Positions 1-6,386 of a stretch of DNA of 17,345 nucleotides are shown one piece after another (positions within the stretch are counted from its first letter, which is position 1; each line of letters opens with the position of its first letter). A program made the position numbers and the translations under genes. Below the pieces are notes generated by a model, which saw only the letters and a program-made list of their open reading frames with translations, had not been told where the DNA came from and did not search any database. Origin of the DNA: Rhodocyclaceae bacterium (GTDB lineage Bacteria; Pseudomonadota; Gammaproteobacteria; Burkholderiales; Rhodocyclaceae); the NCBI GenBank assembly GCA_023253415.1, contig JALRGK010000177.1, positions 1-17,345 of the forward strand, in the 5' to 3' direction.

Positions 1-373
1 CGGTTGGCTTGTAACCACGGAAAGCCGCTGCATTTTTACAGATACGGAACGATACGCCCTGATCCGTCAGCGCTTTAAGACGATCATATAGATCCGGATA
101 AGCCGCGCGGTTCAAGCGCGAGAAAGCGTGTAGCTCGTTACCATGCGCCACAACTACCAAATGCGAGTTCTTTACGTCACCGTATTCTTTAAGGCTGTTC
201 AGATGGTTATTGATGTAGCCAAGGGCCTGATTCAGATCCTCCGGGCGTTCCAGATTGAACTGATACACCGCCTTCTGCGCACCAAGCGGCGTAGGGTCAA
301 ATTTTGAAGGATCATCTGGTCCGGCCAACGCAACGCCTGCGACCAGAGAGAGGCTTAGAAAAATAGCGCGCAT
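1..373 (-). CDS. Secreted DsrE/DsrF-like family protein (3' end beyond window)
   Basis: The visible 124 codons begin with a clear signal peptide: MRAIFLSLSLVAGVALA, with a likely cleavage after ALA, followed by GPDDPSKFDP. The mature part has a DsrE/DsrF-like pattern: VVYQF-type start strand (KAVYQFNLE), a helix (LNQALGYINNHLNSL), then the strand HLVVVAHGNELHAF and the cysteine-bearing segment VSFRICKNAAAFRGY. The start is supported by AAGGAG five bases upstream (379-384). DsrE-family proteins are small Rossmann-like folds, some of which carry persulfide on a cysteine. Periplasmic members are common in proteobacteria and mostly uncharacterised. The single visible cysteine (near residue 112) matches the usual conserved position, but a sulfur-transfer role is inference. 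The C-terminus lies outside the window. It follows mnmE on the same strand, but a terminator and a candidate promoter lie between, so it is probably its own transcript. Confidence 0.8.
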   Translation of the reverse strand, partial: MRAIFLSLSLVAGVALAGPDDPSKFDPTPLGAQKAVYQFNLERPEDLNQALGYINNHLNSLKEYGDVKNSHLVVVAHGNELHAFSRLNRAAYPDLYDRLKALTDQGVSFRICKNAAAFRGYKPT

Positions 374-434
374 GATGGCTCCTTGATGTGATCTCATGAA
401 CTCGTTAAACCCCAGAACGGGGCAGCGTTTTTAC

Positions 435-462
435 AGAATACCTTAAAGTAATTCGATGCCAA
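435..462 (-). promoter_or_regulatory. Candidate sigma70 promoter for the DsrE-like gene
   Basis: On the minus strand TTGGCA (457-462) and TATTCT (435-440) are separated by 16 bases, a fair match to TTGACA/TATAAT. It lies past the mnmE terminator and about 60 bases before the DsrE-like start. A small CCCC/GGGG hairpin (410-413 with 419-422) would lie in the leader. Predicted by eye only. Confidence 0.4.
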
Positions 463-481
463 ACTACCTGACCACAAGAAG

Positions 482-508
482 AAACAGCGCAGATATGGTG
501 CGCTGTTT
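482..508 (-). terminator. Rho-independent terminator after mnmE
   Basis: A perfect 10-base inverted repeat (AAACAGCGCA at 482-491, its complement at 499-508) with a 7-base loop begins 7 bases past the mnmE stop codon. In the minus direction it is followed by TTTCTTCTTG, a T-rich tail. It should end the rpmH-rnpA-yidD-yidC-mnmE transcript. Confidence 0.8.
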
Positions 509-514
509 TGCTAA

Positions 515-1849
515 CTACTTACCAATGCAAAACTTCGAGAAAATCGCGCCTAGCAGATCATCTGGCGTGTACTCTCCGGTAATGCTCTGTAGTGCTTTAT
601 GAGCGAGACGCAATTCCTCGGCGAAGATTTCCAACGCGGGCAATGCTGCCGCTGCGGTTTCCAGATGGTCGGCGGCATCACTCAATGCACGAAGGTGACG
701 TTCGCGGGCAATGAAGAGGCTCTCACCAGGTTGCCATCCGGCTATTTCCAGAAGACGGTGGCGTAACGCATCGATACCCAGGCCTGTTTTGGCAGAGATC
801 TGAAGTATGGCACCCACCTCGGTGGCTGTACCACCAAGGTCGATTTTGTTCTGCACCGTCACGTGCGTAATGCCTTCAGGCAACCGTGCAATGATCGCTT
901 CTTCGGCGGCCGTTAAGCCATGCTGCGCATCAGTGAGCAGTACGGCGACGTCGGCTTTTTCGATTTCTTGCCAGGTGCGTTCGATACCGAGGCGCTCTAC
1001 TTCATCGGTGGTTTCGTGCAGGCCCGCTGTATCAATCACATGGAGCGGCACGCCTTCGATCTGTAAGTGCGCACGAACAACATCGCGCGTTGTACCTGCG
1101 ACCGGGGTGACGATGGCGAGATCTTCACCGGCCAATGCATTGAGCAGCGATGATTTACCGACATTAGGCTGGCCAATCAAAACGACGGTCAAACCATCCT
1201 GCAGAAGCTTACCCTGACGGGCTGTCGCTTGAACCTGTTGGAGTGCATCGCGAATATTGTGTAGGCGTGTCTCTGCCTGAATGCTTTTCAGGAAATCGAC
1301 TTCTTCTTCGGGAAAATCCAGCGTGGCTTCAGTCAGAGCACGCAACTCAATGAGCGGATCAATTAGCGCATCGATCGTGCGGGAAAAATCACCCTGTAAC
1401 GAACGAACTGCCGAGCGCGCCGCGGTCGCGGTTGACGCATTAATGAGATCAACTACGGCCTCGGCCTGGGTCAGATCGAGCTTGCCATTGATAAAGGCCC
1501 GGCGCGTAAATTCGCCCGGTTCTGCGAGACGAGCGCCTAAATCCAGACAACGGGCCAGGAGCAATTGCATGACCACGGGGCCGCCATGGCCCTGCAATTC
1601 GATGACATCTTCACCGGTGAATGAGTTCGGGCCTGCGAAATAGATCAGCAAGCCTTCGTCGATGGCGTGGCCATCCGCGTCCTGAAAATGGGCAAGGGTC
1701 GCGACCCGCGGCGGCGCAAAGTGATCTGAAGGTACCTTGCCGGTGATTGGTTGTATCCAGGACTTGAGGTCCGGACCCGACAACCGGACGATACCCACCC
1801 CACCACGACCCGGCGCCGTGGCGATGGCCGCGATGGGAGGATTCTGCAT
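515..1849 (-). CDS. mnmE: tRNA modification GTPase MnmE (TrmE/ThdF)
   Basis: MnmE works with MnmG to install the 5-carboxymethylaminomethyl group (and related groups) on uridine 34 of certain tRNAs, in the cytoplasm. The N-terminal folate-binding domain starts IAAIATAPGRGGVGIVRLSG. The G domain shows all motifs, numbered from the ATG used here: P-loop GQPNVGKS (226-233), TTRD (253-256), DTAG (273-276) and NKID (334-337). The protein ends in the diagnostic CIGK (441-444) with its catalytic cysteine. I chose ATG at 1849 (444 residues). An in-frame TTG at 1879 would add ten residues, overlap yidC by 29 bases and give an N-terminus unlike the family. With the ATG, mnmE starts one base after the yidC stop (TAAGATG), which suggests translational coupling, since no strong ribosome binding site is visible. 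It is the last gene of the rpmH operon. Confidence 0.97.
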   Translation of the reverse strand: MQNPPIAAIATAPGRGGVGIVRLSGPDLKSWIQPITGKVPSDHFAPPRVATLAHFQDADGHAIDEGLLIYFAGPNSFTGEDVIELQGHGGPVVMQLLLARCLDLGARLAEPGEFTRRAFINGKLDLTQAEAVVDLINASTATAARSAVRSLQGDFSRTIDALIDPLIELRALTEATLDFPEEEVDFLKSIQAETRLHNIRDALQQVQATARQGKLLQDGLTVVLIGQPNVGKSSLLNALAGEDLAIVTPVAGTTRDVVRAHLQIEGVPLHVIDTAGLHETTDEVERLGIERTWQEIEKADVAVLLTDAQHGLTAAEEAIIARLPEGITHVTVQNKIDLGGTATEVGAILQISAKTGLGIDALRHRLLEIAGWQPGESLFIARERHLRALSDAADHLETAAAALPALEIFAEELRLAHKALQSITGEYTPDDLLGAIFSKFCIGK

Positions 1850-1850
1850 C

Positions 1851-3500
1851 TTAACGGTGGCTGTGTTTAGCAGCGTCAATCTTACGGTTAATCGCCCACT
1901 GCTGTGCGATCGACAGGATGTTGTTCACAGTCCAGTAGAGCACCAGGCCCGCCGGGAAGAAGAAGAACATGATGCCAAAGCCCAGTGGCATGATCCACAT
2001 GATCTTGGCTTGAACGGGATCCGGCGGCGTTGGGTTCAGCTTCACCTGCAGCAACATGGTGGCCATCATGATGGCCGGCAGAATGTAAAACGGGTCCGGC
2101 TGGGTCAGATCATGAATCCAGCCTACCCATGGGGCATTACGCATTTCCACAGCGCCGAGCAGTACCCAGTACAGGGCAATGAACACGGGAATCTGAACCA
2201 GAATCGGCAGGCAGCCACCCAGCGGGTTGATCTTTTCCTTGCGGTACAGATCCATCATTTCCTGGTTCAGCTTCTGTTTGTCGTCCTTGTAGCGATCTTT
2301 CAGTGCCATCAAACGTGGCGTGACCGTACGCATGCGGGCCATCGATTTGTAGCTGGCCGCCGACAGCGGGAAGAAGATGAGCTTGAGGATGATGGTCATG
2401 ATGACAATCGCCCAACCCCAGTTGCCCGTGAGCACTTCAAGCCATTCCAGTACCCAGAAGATCGGGGCGGCCAGAACGGTCAGCCAACCATAATCGACCA
2501 CCAGATCAAAACCGGGAGCCACTTTTTCCAGGGTGCTATGTTCCTGCGGGCCGGCGTACAGCGGCACTGTTAGGGTGCTGACACCATTGACAGCAGCGGG
2601 CATTGGCACGATGACGCCGGCAGCAAAGACACCCGGTTCAACCTGACGCGTGTAAAACTCACGCGGTGAGCCCGCCGGCGGCAGGAAGGCCGTCACAAAG
2701 TAATGCTGGATCATGGCGACCCAACCGTTGTCGGCACTCTTTTCAAACTTGGCGCTGCCATCCGCGATATCGGCAAATTTGATCTTGTTGAATTTCTGGG
2801 CATCGGTATAAAAGGCCGGGCCCGTGAAGACGCTGACCATGTTCGGGTCACCTGCCGGCGCCTTGTCATCACGTACCAGCTGGAAGTAGGCATCCGCTTT
2901 ATCGGCTGGCACGCCCTTGAGCTTGTAGGTGACATCAATACCGTAATCGCCGCGCTTAAAGGTCAATGTCTTGGTCACCTTGCCACCATTGGCGGTATCG
3001 GCTTCAAAGACGACATCCAGTGTGTTCTGGCCAGCTTTCAGTTCATTACCCGTCGAGACCTGGCGCCACAATGTTTTGTGATTCGGCAGGCCATCGCCAA
3101 TCAAACCAGACTGCGCGACGTACTTATGGGTTTTGCCAAACAGTTCGACATTGCCTGCATGATCCCAACCTTTGTGCTGGGTCAGCTCCAGCTCGTTGAG
3201 CGTTGCACCAGCCAGGCTGATCGTCGCAATATATTCGTCTGTTTTCACGGTGACGGTGGGTGCATTCACTGCGCTTGCGGGTTGAGGCGCTGCCTGGGCA
3301 CCATTACCGTTGCTTCGTGCTGGCACGGCGTTACCCTCTTTGGCGCGTAAATCGACCGAACCGCTTGGTGTATCCGCCGCCTGGGTTGCCGATGGCATGT
3401 TGGCAGCCTTCTGGGCAGCCTTATGTTGACCCCAGCCTTCCCAGAGCATGAAAACGGAAATCGTAAAAATCAGGGTAAGAAATAAGCGACGGTAATCCAT
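1851..3500 (-). CDS. yidC: Membrane protein insertase YidC/OxaA
   Basis: YidC inserts proteins into the inner membrane, alone or with SecYEG. The 549-residue length and layout are those of the Gram-negative form. An N-terminal membrane segment (about 6-22, MDYRRLFLTLIFTISVFMLW) is followed by a low-complexity Ala/Pro/Asn linker (about 30-80) and a large periplasmic beta-sandwich domain (about 80-325). The conserved insertase core then has membrane segments near 339-380, 428-450, 470-486 and 503-535. Core signatures include YKSMARMR (384-391), INPLGGCLPILVQIPVFIALYW (within 424-445) and FPAGLVLYWTVNN (515-527). Arg391 in YKSMARMR is probably the conserved groove arginine, judged by remembered alignment. 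The C-terminus (KIDAAKHSHR) is basic, as expected for ribosome contact. The start has only a weak ribosome binding site. A 78-base gap holding a hairpin separates it from yidD, and mnmE follows after one base. Confidence 0.97.
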   Translation of the reverse strand: MDYRRLFLTLIFTISVFMLWEGWGQHKAAQKAANMPSATQAADTPSGSVDLRAKEGNAVPARSNGNGAQAAPQPASAVNAPTVTVKTDEYIATISLAGATLNELELTQHKGWDHAGNVELFGKTHKYVAQSGLIGDGLPNHKTLWRQVSTGNELKAGQNTLDVVFEADTANGGKVTKTLTFKRGDYGIDVTYKLKGVPADKADAYFQLVRDDKAPAGDPNMVSVFTGPAFYTDAQKFNKIKFADIADGSAKFEKSADNGWVAMIQHYFVTAFLPPAGSPREFYTRQVEPGVFAAGVIVPMPAAVNGVSTLTVPLYAGPQEHSTLEKVAPGFDLVVDYGWLTVLAAPIFWVLEWLEVLTGNWGWAIVIMTIILKLIFFPLSAASYKSMARMRTVTPRLMALKDRYKDDKQKLNQEMMDLYRKEKINPLGGCLPILVQIPVFIALYWVLLGAVEMRNAPWVGWIHDLTQPDPFYILPAIMMATMLLQVKLNPTPPDPVQAKIMWIMPLGFGIMFFFFPAGLVLYWTVNNILSIAQQWAINRKIDAAKHSHR

Positions 3501-3532
3501 GGTTCAGCCGGATAAAAAAGTTCAGAAAAGTG

Positions 3533-3556
3533 GCAGCGCTCTCACAAGAACGCTGC
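3533..3556 (-). other. Intercistronic hairpin between yidD and yidC
   Basis: On the minus strand GCAGCGTTCT and AGAGCGCTGC can pair over 10 positions (one G-T) around the loop TGTG. CACTTTTC follows and a T6 run lies further on. It could be a leaky terminator or RNA-processing stem that sets yidC level relative to the upstream genes. The T-tract directly after the stem is too short for a confident terminator call. Confidence 0.4.
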
Positions 3557-3578
3557 AAAGCTTGCAAGGGTACCAGAT

Positions 3579-3833
3579 TCAAGGCACAGGATCGTGTCCG
3601 CCGGGGTGGAATGGGTGACAACGAAGTATTCTTTTTGTCGTTAACCACAACCCTTTGAGTAAACCATAGCGCGTGAGAGATTCAGCAGCGTAGGCGGAAC
3701 AGCTGGGGTGAAAACGGCAGCGCGGGCCTAGAAACGGGCTAATCGCGTAGCGGTAAACATGGATAATCGCCAACAGGAACTGACGGATCAACCAACCGGG
3801 CAAATCCAAAATGCGTCTGAAGTTCTGATTCAT
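3579..3833 (-). CDS. yidD: Membrane protein insertion efficiency factor YidD
   Basis: YidD is a small membrane-associated protein that assists YidC-dependent insertion. The 84 residues carry the family signatures: an amphipathic N-terminal stretch (WLIRQFLLAIIHVYRYAISPFLG, within 14-36), the CRFHPSCSAYAAESL block with conserved cysteines (39-53), and a closing cysteine plus histidine motif RCHPFHPGGHDPVP (71-84). The ATG overlaps the rnpA stop codon by four bases (ATGA), which indicates translational coupling and fixes the start. It is the third gene of the rpmH-rnpA-yidD-yidC-mnmE operon. Confidence 0.96.
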   Translation of the reverse strand: MNQNFRRILDLPGWLIRQFLLAIIHVYRYAISPFLGPRCRFHPSCSAYAAESLTRYGLLKGLWLTTKRILRCHPFHPGGHDPVP

Positions 3834-4312
3834 GATGGCGCGGATGCCTGTTTTTCACGCACTATCTGACTAGCAACCCGGTTAAGCAGCTGTGACAGAT
3901 CTCGACGCAGTCCTGTAACGACCTGCAGGCGCGTTGGTGATATATCCCCTTTTTTCACGCGAAATGGCGATTCATGCAGCCGAATGATCCAGTCTCCGGG
4001 CGGAAAATCCGCAGGCGTTGTCCTGAAATATTCGCGGACGACACGGCGTATGAGATTGCGACGTGCAGACGCTGCCACCAGCCGTTTTGCTACGATCAGG
4101 CCTAAGCGACTGGTTGGATTGACACTTTCGAGGGTGTCGGTCTGCTCATTTTTAGAGCACGCTCGAGGTTGGCCCGGCTGATAACGATGAACTGTCAGCC
4201 ATTGCCCTCGGCAAGCTTTACGGGCATCAAAGACCGCCTGGAACTGTGACGGCTTAAGTAGCCTTGATGCCCTACTAAAGCGAAAACGGGATTGAGTTTT
4301 AGTAAAACTCAC
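3830..4312 (-). CDS. rnpA: Ribonuclease P protein component
   Basis: RnpA binds the catalytic RNase P RNA and helps remove 5' leaders from precursor tRNAs. The RNR signature is present as SARRNLIRRVVREYF (82-96), with the N-terminal FSRASRLLKPSQFQAVF segment typical of the family. At 160 residues it is longer than the usual ~120. The excess is mostly a polar insert (about 44-68, YQPGQPRACSKNEQTDT) before the RLGLIVAKR strand, plus a C-terminal extension. The start is a GTG at 4312, preceded by GGAA about 8 bases upstream. No ATG lies between it and the conserved region. The stop overlaps the yidD start, and rpmH lies 69 bases upstream. Confidence 0.95.
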   Translation of the reverse strand: MSFTKTQSRFRFSRASRLLKPSQFQAVFDARKACRGQWLTVHRYQPGQPRACSKNEQTDTLESVNPTSRLGLIVAKRLVAASARRNLIRRVVREYFRTTPADFPPGDWIIRLHESPFRVKKGDISPTRLQVVTGLRRDLSQLLNRVASQIVREKQASAPS

Positions 4313-4323
4313 CGTGGTTCCGA

Positions 4324-4355
4324 ACCGGATTAAATAGGAAAATGTCTAATCCGGT
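4324..4355 (-). other. Intercistronic hairpin between rpmH and rnpA
   Basis: A perfect 9-base inverted repeat (ACCGGATTA at 4324-4332, TAATCCGGT at 4347-4355) with a 14-base loop lies in the 69-base gap between rpmH and rnpA. No T-run follows in the minus direction, so it is more likely a stability or processing element than a terminator. A further short repeat, GGTT-CCG-AACC (4316-4326), covers the GGAA that would serve as the rnpA ribosome binding site. Confidence 0.45.
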
Positions 4356-4381
4356 AACGTCCATAACCGGACGCGGCGCAC

Positions 4382-4516
4382 TTAGACAGACAGGCGCTTA
4401 CGACCCTTGGCGCGGCGAGCCGCCAGAACAGCACGACCACCACGGGTACGCGAACGAACAAGGAAACCGTGGGTGCGCTTACGGCGAACAACGGAAGGTT
4501 GATAGGTACGTTTCAT
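4382..4516 (-). CDS. rpmH: 50S ribosomal protein L34
   Basis: A 44-residue, very basic protein begins MKRTYQPSVVRRKRTHGFLV and continues with SRTRGGRAVLAARRAKGRKRLSV. This is the full L34 sequence pattern. L34 is a small component of the large ribosomal subunit and classically opens the rnpA-yidD-yidC-mnmE operon next to dnaA. The ATG at 4516 has a strong ribosome binding site (GGGGAG, about 7-8 bases upstream). A strong sigma70-type promoter lies about 65 bases further upstream. Its small size means automated gene calling may miss it. Confidence 0.98.
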   Translation of the reverse strand: MKRTYQPSVVRRKRTHGFLVRSRTRGGRAVLAARRAKGRKRLSV

Positions 4517-4554
4517 GACGGGGGCTCCCCAGAATCCAGAAAATTGCCAAAGAA

Positions 4555-4571
4555 TCGCAGCGGCGCTGCGA
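4555..4571 (-). other. GC-rich palindrome in the rpmH leader
   Basis: TCGCAGC-GGC-GCTGCGA is a perfect 7-base stem with a 3-base centre. It lies between the rpmH promoter and its ribosome binding site, near the predicted 5' end of the transcript. It could stabilise the mRNA or attenuate transcription. In the minus direction only ATTCTTT follows, so it is not a convincing terminator. Confidence 0.5.
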
Positions 4572-4581
4572 AAAACCCGTG

Positions 4582-4611
4582 ATTAAACAGGAATTTCCAT
4601 TTGTCTGTCAA
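4582..4611 (-). promoter_or_regulatory. Strong sigma70-type promoter of the rpmH operon
   Basis: On the minus strand the -35 element is the consensus TTGACA (4606-4611) and the -10 element is TTTAAT (4582-4587, five of six matches), with an 18-base spacer. A TSS near 4575 would give a leader of about 60 bases. A near-consensus promoter fits a highly expressed ribosomal protein operon. Confidence 0.7.
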
Positions 4612-4663
4612 GCTTTATTAGATGTAGTTACATGCATTCATCTGAAATGAGCAGCGTAAACGC

Positions 4664-4692
4664 CGGACAAAGCGTCCTGCTTAAGGTATCCT
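4664..4692 (+). promoter_or_regulatory. Candidate dnaA promoter
   Basis: CGGACA (4664-4669) and TATCCT (4687-4692) are spaced by 17 bases, each matching four of six consensus positions. A TSS would fall near 4699, about 54 bases before the dnaA ATG. No DnaA box is visible in this divergent region, so classic autorepression by DnaA is not evident here. Weak prediction by eye. Confidence 0.35.
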
Positions 4693-4710
4693 AAAAGGTT
4701 GCTAAATACA

Positions 4711-4735
4711 CGCCCCTTGCTTTAGCCAAAGGGCG
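4711..4735 (+). other. Hairpin in the dnaA leader
   Basis: CGCCCCTT (4711-4718) and AAAGGGCG (4728-4735) pair at seven of eight positions around a 9-base loop, ending 17 bases before the dnaA ATG. The interval between hairpin and ATG (CCGAACTTATTGTCATC) has no recognisable ribosome binding site. The structure may influence dnaA translation. Confidence 0.4.
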
Positions 4736-4752
4736 CCGAACTTATTGTCATC

Positions 4753-6183
4753 ATGAATCCATTCTGGAACTACTGCCTTGAAAAACTGGGGGAAACCTTG
4801 CCCGCCCAGCAATTCAGCACATGGATTCGTCCGTTGCAACTAGCTTCGGATCGTGACAACGTCACCACAGAACTCACCATTTCTGCACCTAACCGCTTTA
4901 TCCTGAAGTGGGTGCGTGACAACTATCTGAATACTTTTCAGGCACTTGCCGACCAGTTTTATGGCGAGCCTGTTACAGTCATTCTGACGATCGGCTCCGC
5001 GCAAGCTGCTGCCCATGCAGCCCCGACGCGTTCTGCCGCACCCCAACCTACATCGCCGACCATTCCAAGTAGCGGGACTTCTGACCAACTAGCAACAACC
5101 ACCCAGCTTTCTGTTGCGGAAATCCCCACAACTTCTCCCTCTGCCCGTAAAACCAACGGGCAAGGTACCCGGTTGATGCCGCACTTTACCTTCGACGAAC
5201 TCGTCGTTGGTAAAGCCAACGAACTAGCGCGAGCTGCCTGCATGAATGTGGCTGAATCTCCGGGTGGCGCCTACAACCCACTGTTTATTTATGGTGGCGC
5301 AGGTCTGGGTAAAACCCACTTGATTCATGCCATTGGTAATGCAGTGCTATCGCACGATCCCACCAAAGTCGTGCGTTATGTTCACGCTGAAGACTATTAC
5401 TCGGACGTTGTTCGTGCCTATCAGCAAAAGGCTTTTGATAGCTTTAAACGAAGCTATCGTTCTATCGACCTATTGCTGCTTGATGATGTTCAATTTCTGA
5501 AGGGCAAAGATCGTTCTCAGGAAGAATTTTTCTATCTGTTTAATGCGCTTGTTGAAGCACGCAAGCAGATTGTGATCACCTGCGATACTTATCCGAAGGC
5601 CATTGAAGGCTTAGAAGACCGTCTCATTACCCGCCTAGATTGGGGTCTGACCGTTCAGATCGAACCGCCAGAAACAGAAATGCGGGTTGCCATTCTGAAG
5701 AAGAAGGCTGAATCAGAAGGGAAAGTTCTCGCCGATGAGGTCGCTTTCTTCATTGCTAAACATTTGCGTTCCAATGTTCGGGAGCTTGAAGGGGCTTTAA
5801 CCCGCGTTTTAGCTTATGCACAGTTCCATGGCCGTGAAATCACCCTGGAAACGGCAAAAGAGGCCCTAAAAGACATCGTTGGAGCCTATAACCGTCAAAT
5901 TACCGTTGAAAACATCCAGAAAATGGTCGCAGACTACTATAAATTGAAGGTTGGCGACCTTTATTCTAAGAAAAGAAGCCGGATGATTGCCCGACCACGT
6001 CAGGTTGCCATGTGGCTTTGTAAAGAGGTGACACCTCATAGTTACCAGATGATTGGCGAATCATTCGGTGGCCGAGATCACACGACAGTGCTACATGCAG
6101 TTCGGACGATTGAGGACCTGCGATCCAAAGATCAGCAGATCAATCATGATATCCATGTTCTACTTCAGGTACTCAAAGGATGA
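4753..6183 (+). CDS. dnaA: Chromosomal replication initiator protein DnaA
   Basis: DnaA binds DnaA boxes at oriC, opens the duplex and loads the helicase. All four domains are visible in 476 residues. An N-terminal interaction domain starts MNPFWNYCLEKLGETLPAQQFSTWIRPL (about 1-80). A Ser/Thr/Pro/Ala-rich linker follows (about 82-138). The AAA+ domain has Walker A GGAGLGKT (181-188), Walker B LLLDD (241-245) and the arginine-containing box near 290-300 (LITRLDWGLT). The C-terminal DNA-binding domain carries the signature GGRDHTTVLHAV (439-450). The ATG gives the standard family N-terminus, although no clear ribosome binding site precedes it. It is divergent from rpmH and followed by a 203-base gap and dnaN. 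Confidence 0.99.
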   Translation: MNPFWNYCLEKLGETLPAQQFSTWIRPLQLASDRDNVTTELTISAPNRFILKWVRDNYLNTFQALADQFYGEPVTVILTIGSAQAAAHAAPTRSAAPQPTSPTIPSSGTSDQLATTTQLSVAEIPTTSPSARKTNGQGTRLMPHFTFDELVVGKANELARAACMNVAESPGGAYNPLFIYGGAGLGKTHLIHAIGNAVLSHDPTKVVRYVHAEDYYSDVVRAYQQKAFDSFKRSYRSIDLLLLDDVQFLKGKDRSQEEFFYLFNALVEARKQIVITCDTYPKAIEGLEDRLITRLDWGLTVQIEPPETEMRVAILKKKAESEGKVLADEVAFFIAKHLRSNVRELEGALTRVLAYAQFHGREITLETAKEALKDIVGAYNRQITVENIQKMVADYYKLKVGDLYSKKRSRMIARPRQVAMWLCKEVTPHSYQMIGESFGGRDHTTVLHAVRTIEDLRSKDQQINHDIHVLLQVLKG

Positions 6184-6386
6184 TGCATAACTCCTGTACA
6201 GTACGTGGATGCTTTGTGTGTAACTCCGGTTTTTATCCAGGGACTGAAATTCATCCCCTTTTCATCTACGCGGCATCCCCAGGGTTTTCCTTAGGGTTGT
6301 ACAGTCAGCAATCCCATGAATTTTCGTGAGAAAATTACCTTATCCACAGAATTGACCTGAGCTTATTCGTATTAGGAATTCTATAT
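6184..6386. other. dnaA-dnaN intergenic region, candidate oriC
   Basis: This 203-base gap holds one perfect DnaA box (6340-6348), a one-mismatch box in reverse orientation (TGTGTGTAA, 6215-6223) and a two-mismatch box (TTATCCAGG, 6233-6241). It also has an AT-rich inverted repeat AATTTTC-GTGA-GAAAATT (6319-6336) just before the perfect box, and an AT-rich stretch before dnaN. Short repeats CATCCCC (6252, 6274), AGGGTT (6281, 6293) and TGTACAGT (6195, 6299) add to the pattern. The dnaA-dnaN gap is a common oriC site. The low number of good boxes keeps this a candidate, and an origin elsewhere is possible. The dnaN promoter must also lie here or upstream. Confidence 0.5.
6340..6348 (+). promoter_or_regulatory. 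Perfect DnaA box TTATCCACA
   Basis: An exact match to the high-affinity DnaA box lies 38 bases before the dnaN start codon. I found no other exact match in the two dnaA-flanking gaps. It may serve oriC, regulate dnaN, or both. Confidence 0.75.

Noticed and set aside
860..865. CACGTG core inside mnmE as a fourth parS
   Set aside because: The flanks (ACCGT before, CGTAA after) do not match the TGTTN / NAACA arms of parS.
1849..1879. Longer MnmE starting at TTG 1879
   Set aside because: It would overlap yidC by 29 bases, and the extra ten residues do not resemble MnmE N-termini. ATG at 1849 directly follows the yidC stop.
1737..2573. A 278-codon plus-strand frame
   Set aside because: It is antisense to mnmE and yidC, both clearly real, and its His/Gln/Arg-rich composition is typical of a shadow frame.
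4517..4752. rpmH-dnaA gap as the replication origin
   Set aside because: I found no DnaA box with fewer than two mismatches there. It carries promoter and leader elements instead, although degenerate boxes cannot be excluded by eye.
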